Assembly (NCBI GenBank): GCA_032173965.1
Contig: JAVUNC010000005.1
Coordinates: forward strand, 2,232,001 to 2,296,000
Length of the DNA stretch: 64,000 nt
Reading direction: 5' to 3'
From: Sitta carolinensis
Lineage: Eukaryota; Chordata; Aves; Passeriformes; Sittidae
Part shown: piece after piece, positions 57,786 through 64,000 of the stretch
How the letters are laid out: the number at the start of each line of letters is the position of its first letter
Position numbering within the stretch: position 1 is the first letter of the stretch
Position numbers and translations under genes: made by a program
The notes under the pieces: generated by a model
Seen by the model: the letters and a program-made list of their open reading frames with translations, nothing else
Databases searched by the model: none
What the model was told of the DNA's origin: nothing

Positions 57786-60342
57786 AGAGATCAAAGGATG
57801 GTGGGGTGTCCTACATCTTCTCCATTGGATGAGCAAGGGTGAGCCAGTTCCTGGTCAGTCTGTCACGTCCACATCTTCCTGAAAAGCCAGGAGATATTTG
57901 TGTTAAAAGACTGAAATTTCTTTCCCTAAGCAAAAGAGAACTCCTGACACAGCATCCCTGTGATCCTGAGAGAATGGGAGAGGGCTTGAAATTCAAAGAG
58001 GCAGAAGTGGGGGAGACACTTTTGCCACTGGATGTGTCATGGGGGGGTCAAGCCAAGAAGAAGGTGACATCACAGGTGCATCACCCTGCAGATACAAGTC
58101 ATGGGTAGGATGGGAAACCAAGGGGTGAGTCAGAGCCAGCTGCTGGGAAGGAGACAGCACTGGTGTGCCTCATGCTGGGTCTACATCCCCTTTGCTGTCT
58201 CAGGCAGAGGATTGCCCTGCTCAGGTTTATAGCTCAGTGCAATCACCCAGTGATTCCTGGAATATTCCCTCTAGGGGATGGACTCAAGTACCTGGAGCAG
58301 TAGGCTGCCATCCAGGGATGTGGGAGCTGTCCCAGCCTTTCCTCTGGTATCCTGCGTGTCCTCCAGGATCCCACATCCAATTCTCTGAGAGCTTCAACAT
58401 CCCAGGTGAAACACGGGTGGTTTCCTCCATTCCCACCCTGTGAGCCCGCGATCCTCTCCAGGGATCTGCACGAACCCAAAGAGCTCACCAGCAGACTCAC
58501 TGCAGCTTTTTTCCTGGGGAACATTTGCAAGGCTTCCTTACTTCCCACGTGCCAGGCAAGCCCTGGGCTGGGAAGTGCTCAGGTAAGTGGCTCAGCTTTC
58601 TCGTGTGGTGACTCAGACCCCTCGCGTGGCTTCATCCCGACCGCTCCGTCCTCGTGGGGCGCGGGGGCACACACAGCAGGAGTTTGTGAGTTTGAATATT
58701 CCTGACTAGCAGGAAGCCAAGGTTTGAGTTGTTCAGTGCTCAGGAGTGTTAGAGGAGCCCTAAATGGCAGAATTGTTACTTGTGCTGAAGAGAAGCAGGC
58801 ATGGTGTTTCCAATTATTCTTCATTTCAGACAACAGCGAGCTGTTTTGGTTTATTGGAGCAGTAGCTGGGTAGAGGAACAATATTGAATAAATGGCGCTG
58901 AAAAAGGCTCAGTGTGAGGCAACAAATTTTTCTGACATAGACCCAACCTTACTTTGGAATATTGCTGGCAAGTCAATAATAGGTACAGCAGAAATCAATC
59001 GGGAATAATGTTGCAAATGAGGCAGGGAGCACAAAAAGTTCTTTCAGCGCCGTAAATAAATCCCTGTTTGTTCAAACAAGTAGCATTTATGACATGATAT
59101 GTAGCTTCCAAAAGCAGAGATTTGGGCAAACAGGGGAAGACGTTGAGTTTATTAAGCAGACAAGAAAGAGGCAGCCTCTTTCTTCTTTTCCTCCCAACAA
59201 TGTAGAGATGAAATATTAGAAACAAAATGCAAGCAAAGGGTTCTGGAGCTAAAACATCTTACAGAGAGATGCAGCTGGGGGGAGGCAGTCTCCTGCTAGA
59301 GATGATGCTCTCTTGGGCATAAAATTATTTTTAGGTTACAAACCTACGTTACGATCCTATAGAATTTAGCAGGAAATTATACCTTTCTGTTGAGCTCTTA
59401 GCTGATATTAAATCAGCGAGATAGAATTTTAGACGTTATTAAAAACTCTGTAAAAATTAAATTATTCTCTGTTTAACACTGCAGATTTTAAAATAACTTC
59501 CATAAAACTGAGTTACATTTCTATTGACTCCCACTGCTTTCTTTCCTTACCCAGTTCTACGAGATTTTTTTCCCCATAAAGCTATATTACGTAACATTAA
59601 AATCACAGTTGATTTTCATTTGCAAGTGGACTGTCAGCTATTTTAGTATTTATTAAAATGTACAACTCGATAGTACTGAAAAAACAGTATCACGGCAGAA
59701 AAATCGCATTAAATATCCATGGATACATATGGAAAGGAAAATGATGTTAAAATCACATAAATATATATTGAAATTGTGGGCTTTAAACCTTGGAAGGTCT
59801 GGTATCATCTGGGTATTGAAAAGACTAAGGGAGAATCAAACTGCAAATAAGAAAGGGCATTAGAAAAAATCGTATTTTTTTTAATGTATGAGACAGAGTA
59901 AGGAAACCTGGAAGGAATCTGGCAATCTTTCAGTCCATCCGAGAGTAAAAGGGGCAATTAGGATGTTGCAGAGAAGAGAAATGATTTCTTTGTGTCTGTT
60001 TCCAGTCCAGAGGTTGTCAGTGAAATACTTGTTCTGTGCTTGCTCATCGCATGTAATAAATCTGGGAATATTGTCAAAGAATTAGGCTAAACCCGTACTT
60101 AAACATTTTGCTGGAATAACTGCGTCAGCAGAAGCCCATGTGCTTTTTATATTATAGCAGCAAAAAGTCAGCATAATGCAAAAGACAGCTTATTCTGCTG
60201 GAGGGAGCCTGTTTACCCAAAATTAACAAAAACTGAAGTGTCAACAGAAGATAAGTGTGTGTAACATCCCCATTGAGGCTGCACAGCCCCGTGACTTCCA
60301 GGGTGGGTTGGGAAGGACCTGCAGGGTTGAGTAGCTCCTTCC
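57786..60342. other. Intergenic stretch with a CpG cluster and AT-rich block
   Basis: No gene is supported. A short CpG cluster lies at 58617-58670, next to a consensus donor (CAGGTAAGT) at 58580-58588. Positions 59330-59850 are markedly AT-rich and repeat-free. No CR1 lies within it. Confidence 0.5.
59330..59850. promoter_or_regulatory. Candidate conserved AT-rich element
   Basis: About 520 bp of AT-rich DNA lacks long simple repeats and retains CpG (CCTACGTTACGATCC, ATTACGTAAC, TATCACGGCAG). ATTACGTAAC contains a near-palindromic C/EBP- or PAR-bZIP-like site. The composition suggests constraint. No alignment is available. Confidence 0.3.
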
Positions 60343-60474
60343 CCTTGGAAGAGTCCAAGGCCAGGTTGGATGGGGTTTGGAGCACCCTGGGACAGTGGAG
60401 GGTGTCCTTGCCCATGGCAGGGGGTGGAACTGGATGATCCCTTCCCACCCAAACCATTCTGGGATTCTGTGATT
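60343..60474 (+). mobile_element. CR1 LINE 3' end, ~130 bp
   Basis: CTTGGAAGAGTCCAAGGCC, GGTTGGATGGGGTTTGGAGC, CATGGCAGGGGGTGGAACTGG, terminus CAAACCATTCTGGGATTCTG. Plus orientation. Confidence 0.94.
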
Positions 60475-60693
60475 GGTGGCTCCAAGAGCAAGGAGCCAGC
60501 CTGGGAGCCACAGGGAGAGCGTGAGCAGGGTCCCATGGGTGCTGCCTCAGGGGGCTTCCTGTGGTAGCCCTGGTCCTCTTGCTCCAGGGCCTGTGGTGTG
60601 GGCTTGGTGCTCTCCTGGGGGCTTGGATGTCCTTGGCACAGAGGACAGGCTGGTGCACCTTGGTCTTTCTCAGATACAGGTTTAGGACATGGC

Positions 60694-61144
60694 CATAGAA
60701 TCACAGAATCATGAAGGTTGGAAAACGCCTTTAAGGTCATCCAGTCCAACCATTAATCTAACACTGCCAAACCCATCACTAATCCATGTCCCCAAGTGCC
60801 ACATCCACACCTCTTCTAAATCCCTGCAGGGATGGTGACTTCACCACTTCACTGACCAGATTGTTCCAATGCTTGAGCACCCTTTCATGAAAAAACTTTT
60901 CCTAATATTCAACCTAAACTTCCTCTGTGGCAACTTGGTGCCATTTCCTCTTGTCCTATCAGTTGGCACCTGGGAGCAGAGCCTGATTCCCCTCAGCTAC
61001 TCCTTCCTGTCAGGGAGTTGTGCAGAGCCAGAAGGGTCCCCCTGAGCCTCCTTTTGTCCAGGCTGAGCCACTTTCCCAGCTTCCTCAGCCACTCCTGGGG
61101 CTCCAGACCCTTCCCCTGCTCTGTTGCCCAGCTCTGGACACACG
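60694..61144 (-). mobile_element. CR1 LINE 3' copy, ~450 bp
   Basis: ATAGAATCACAGAATCATG, AAGGTTGGAAAACGCC, CAGTCCAACCATTAATCTAAC, GTCAGGGAGTTGTGCAGAGCC, CTTTTGTCCAGGCTGAGCC, ending GTTGCCCAGCTCTGGACAC. Minus orientation, well preserved. Only about 220 bp from an oppositely oriented CR1. Confidence 0.95.
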
Positions 61145-62730
61145 AAGAAGGCCCCAAAACCAGGAGCTGTTTTCTCAGTATGGGCAATGCTAATGTCCCT
61201 TTTAGAACATCCCAGGCCAAGCCTCATCCCATATGCTGGATCGAGAGATACAGGGATCAGTTCAGAACACACACACACCTGTGATGCCTATTCCTGGCCC
61301 TTAAAAGAACATTTTTGGATGTTCTCATGCAAACCACATCAACAATCCCCAAGAAGGAGCAGACAAGTGCCCAGTGCTGTGTCCCAGCCACGGTTTGTAC
61401 ATGCCAGCTGTGCTGCCAAGTGCTCTGCTTTGGGACAACCCCAACTATTAAGTATTTCCTAGCACCTCTCTCTGAGGTGTTTTTCTGGAGAAGTCACATG
61501 AGGGCAGAAAAAGGGATGCTGGAAAAATAGGATGAGCTGAAGAGCAAGATGTTTTTAGGGCTATTTCATGCACTTCCACATATTTTGGGGAGAATTAGCT
61601 ACGAAGTATTAAAACCATTAGGAAATACATGTGTTAACTGCATCAAAAGCCTGTGACAAACCAAAGGCCTGGAGCACACCTGGGTGCTGGTGTACTCTGC
61701 TATGCAAGAGCAGAGGAGCATCAGCAATACTGGCTGTCTTCTCTGGCCCTGTGTCCAACTGACAGCACCTGGCCTCCAGGATAAACGCTTTCACCCTCCA
61801 CAACAGGGACCTCATAGTCCAACCATCCAGCAGAAGAGCTCAGACTCGTGCCCCGACATGATCTGGGAGAACATTCATTAGCCCTCGTCAAAACTAGACC
61901 AGGGACCACACCAGAAATTAAACAACGTGGGCAACGCTTGTGCCCTGATGCTGGTGTGGATGTCACTGTTGGATCAGACCAAGCTCCAGGCAGTCCAACA
62001 GACAACCTCCTGCGATACTCCAACACCCACAGGGCCGTTTGCAATAAGCAAGTCTCCACCCAGGAGGAATTTGTGACTGTGGGATCTGTCTCACGTCCTG
62101 CAGCATTGCGCAAAAACAGGAAAGCCGTGCAGTCACCGTGGCTAAAAGTAAATTCATGATGAGCTAATATGTTTTGCTCTAATAGTAACATAGTGATGTC
62201 TGGTGCTAGCTCAATAGCCAAAAATGACTGGTGATAGTTACACCCTGTGCTTTGCACAGAACAATAAATAAATGATCCAACAAAAATGCCTTGCTTGACT
62301 TGTCCTGTTTCCTTGCTAAGGTGCAGGCAGGAGTGCCTGTCCCAAGCTCCTGGAGCCAGGAGTTGTCATGTTTTAGGCTGAGACTTCCAGCATCCTCCAT
62401 TTATCACTGTCCTCAGGAGTTTTCAAAAATCTCAGCTATGAAGCAACTATCCCAAGTGAACGTGACAGAAAGTTGTGCTGGTAAAGGCTCAGCTTGTGCC
62501 CTCTGTGGTCACTGTGTACAGCCAAAGAGCTGCAGACACGCAGGAGAGACTTCTCCCACGTGCATCAAAGGCCACAGCACATGGTGGGGACAGCCTGTGT
62601 CCCCCAGGGATGCTGTTGAGTGGCCTGGTGAAGGTAGAGAAATGGTCTTGACTTCCTTCAAGGAGCACCATGTCCGTCCATCAGGAACAGGTGATGGGAT
62701 CTCACCTCTCTCCACAAAGTAGAGTTTGTA
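61145..62730. other. Intergenic stretch
   Basis: No repeat or gene was recognised. It contains a short AC run (61268-61278) and a 178-codon minus frame (61721-62257) without known domains. Confidence 0.45.
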
Positions 62731-62882
62731 ACAGGTTGGGGCTGCCCCATCCCTGGAAATGTCCAAGGTCAGACTGGACAGGGGTTGGAGCAAACTGGGA
62801 TAGTGGAAGGTGTCCCTGCCCATGGCAGGGTGTTGGAAGTGGGTGATCTTCATAGTTCCTCCCAATCCAAACTGTTCTATAA
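62731..62882 (+). mobile_element. CR1 LINE 3' end, ~150 bp
   Basis: GGTTGGGGCTGCCCCATCCC, GGGATAGTGGAAGGTGTCCC, TGCCCATGGCAGGGTGTTGG, worn terminus CAATCCAAACTGTTCTATAA. Plus orientation. Confidence 0.93.
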
Positions 62883-64000
62883 AAGAGCAGCAAGGACCTG
62901 CTAAACCTTTCCCCTTTGGTTTCCAGTTACAGAGCACTTCCCAAAGGAGCCGGGCGGGATCTGGCCCAGCATGAATGATGTGGCTTTCAGCTAGCACTTT
63001 TCACCTGTGGCTCTCAAAGCATTTGGCAAGGGGTTCCCCTCACTTTCCTGTAATTGCAGTAATCTCAGCAATGCACACAATGATTCAGGGGTTTTATCAT
63101 GACATACCTTCGTGCAAAGGATGTGGCACAAACCCGCCTATCTGCAACTCAAAATAATTTCCCCTTGTTAAGGTCACAGTCATGAGTTAATTGCAGGAAA
63201 GAAAATGCAGAAGACTCCACATGCAATCCCAAGAAATTGTTGCTGTCATTCATCCAGCTGGTCAAAATGTGACGATCAGGATCAGTTACTCAGCAACTGA
63301 CCTGGCACTGGGCTCCTTTGGTTTAAGGTCCCGTAGACTCATTTGAACTTGCAGGCAGAAATAAGTTCTTCTAAGGACAGATAGTCTCCTCTTGGAAACC
63401 TAGCACTTCTTGTGAATCGTGGAATTCCTTTGAATTGGAAGGGTGTTTTTTCCACAGGGGAGCTGACTGCTTGTGAATCAGACTTCTGAAGAAAAATTTA
63501 ATTTGGTGATAATTTAAGATTTAGCTAATGCACAGGACGATCTTTTGGCAATAGTATGATGCAAGCTTGACGTTTTCAGGTTATAAACCTCAAGCAAATA
63601 AAAAGGAGAGAAGGATGGCTTCGGAAAAGTTCCACTGGGCTGTAAGTCAGAGGCTGTTCCACAACATTTTATCTCTGAAATGTCATGCTGTACTGGCCTC
63701 AAAGCAAGAAGAACAGACGGTTCATCTAATACAATTATTTTAGGATCCTTTCATCATAAACATTGTGCATGCCAAAATGAAAACGTATCATGGGAAAGCA
63801 TTTCTCATTGAAGCCTGAATCTCCTCCCTAATGTTTATTCTATGTCATGGAGAACACTAGGGGCCAAATACACTCTGGGTTAAAAACACTGGCATCAGTT
63901 CTTGCAACACAAACCTGGCAGGGATTCAGGATGAGACAGCTGAAGGAGGCTGCAGCCTCTCTTGTACCAACAAACCCATTGGTGCCCAGTGCTGGTGAGC
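62883..64000. other. Intergenic stretch to window end
   Basis: Nothing assignable. Mixed composition, without CR1 or long simple repeats. Confidence 0.5.

Noticed and set aside
12700..64000. miR-29 cluster, which in mammals lies farther along this chromosomal region
   Set aside because: No TAGCACCATCTGAAAT or TAGCACCATTTGAAAT seed-bearing sequence was seen on the strands read. It is probably well outside the window.
1..64000. tRNA, rRNA or endogenous retrovirus genes
   Set aside because: No cloverleaf A/B-box pairs, rRNA segments, paired LTRs or gag/pol motifs were recognised by eye.

Overview
This is vertebrate nuclear DNA, almost certainly from a bird. At least twenty 5'-truncated CR1 non-LTR retrotransposon copies end in the avian-type octamer tail (ATTCTRTG repeats). 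No mammalian SINEs were seen, and most of the window is non-coding. The species cannot be named from the sequence. Only one protein-coding exon can be supported. Nearly all long open frames here are chance frames, CR1 remnants or minisatellite frames.

The anchor is the first coding exon of MKLN1 (muskelin) on the minus strand at 11431-11525, with a GTGAGT donor and a CpG-island promoter. Positions 1-11430 are the 5' part of MKLN1 intron 1. It is AT-rich, has two recognisable CR1 pieces and two 24-25 base A runs, and contains no exon 2 that I could find. The promoter is flanked by tandem repeats on both sides. A degenerate, roughly 38-bp G-rich array (C-rich on the plus strand) lies at the start of intron 1. 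A long 29-bp minisatellite (11629-12700) begins about 100 bp upstream of the start codon and shows higher-order organisation.

From about 12.7 kb to the end is MKLN1 upstream intergenic DNA, or introns of unannotated non-coding transcripts. It carries most of the CR1 copies, in both orientations. It also has a second CpG island at about 35.2-35.55 kb beside a block with TCF/LEF-like and AP-1-like motifs, a smaller CpG cluster at 47.2 kb beside a conserved-looking AT-rich block, another AT-rich block with homeodomain/FOX-like motifs at 25.8 kb, two G-quadruplex motifs, and a near-perfect 61-nt hairpin at 30.67 kb. In mammals, as I recall, the interval upstream of canonical MKLN1 holds alternative upstream MKLN1 exons and the divergent lncRNA LINC-PINT. 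The 35-kb CpG island is the best local candidate for such an alternative or divergent promoter, but this is inference.

The strongest unusual items are the promoter sandwiched between two tandem arrays with a higher-order-repeat minisatellite, the 30.67-kb hairpin, the orphan CpG island, and an inverted CR1 pair at 36.6-36.9 kb in which both copies lack their 3' ends.
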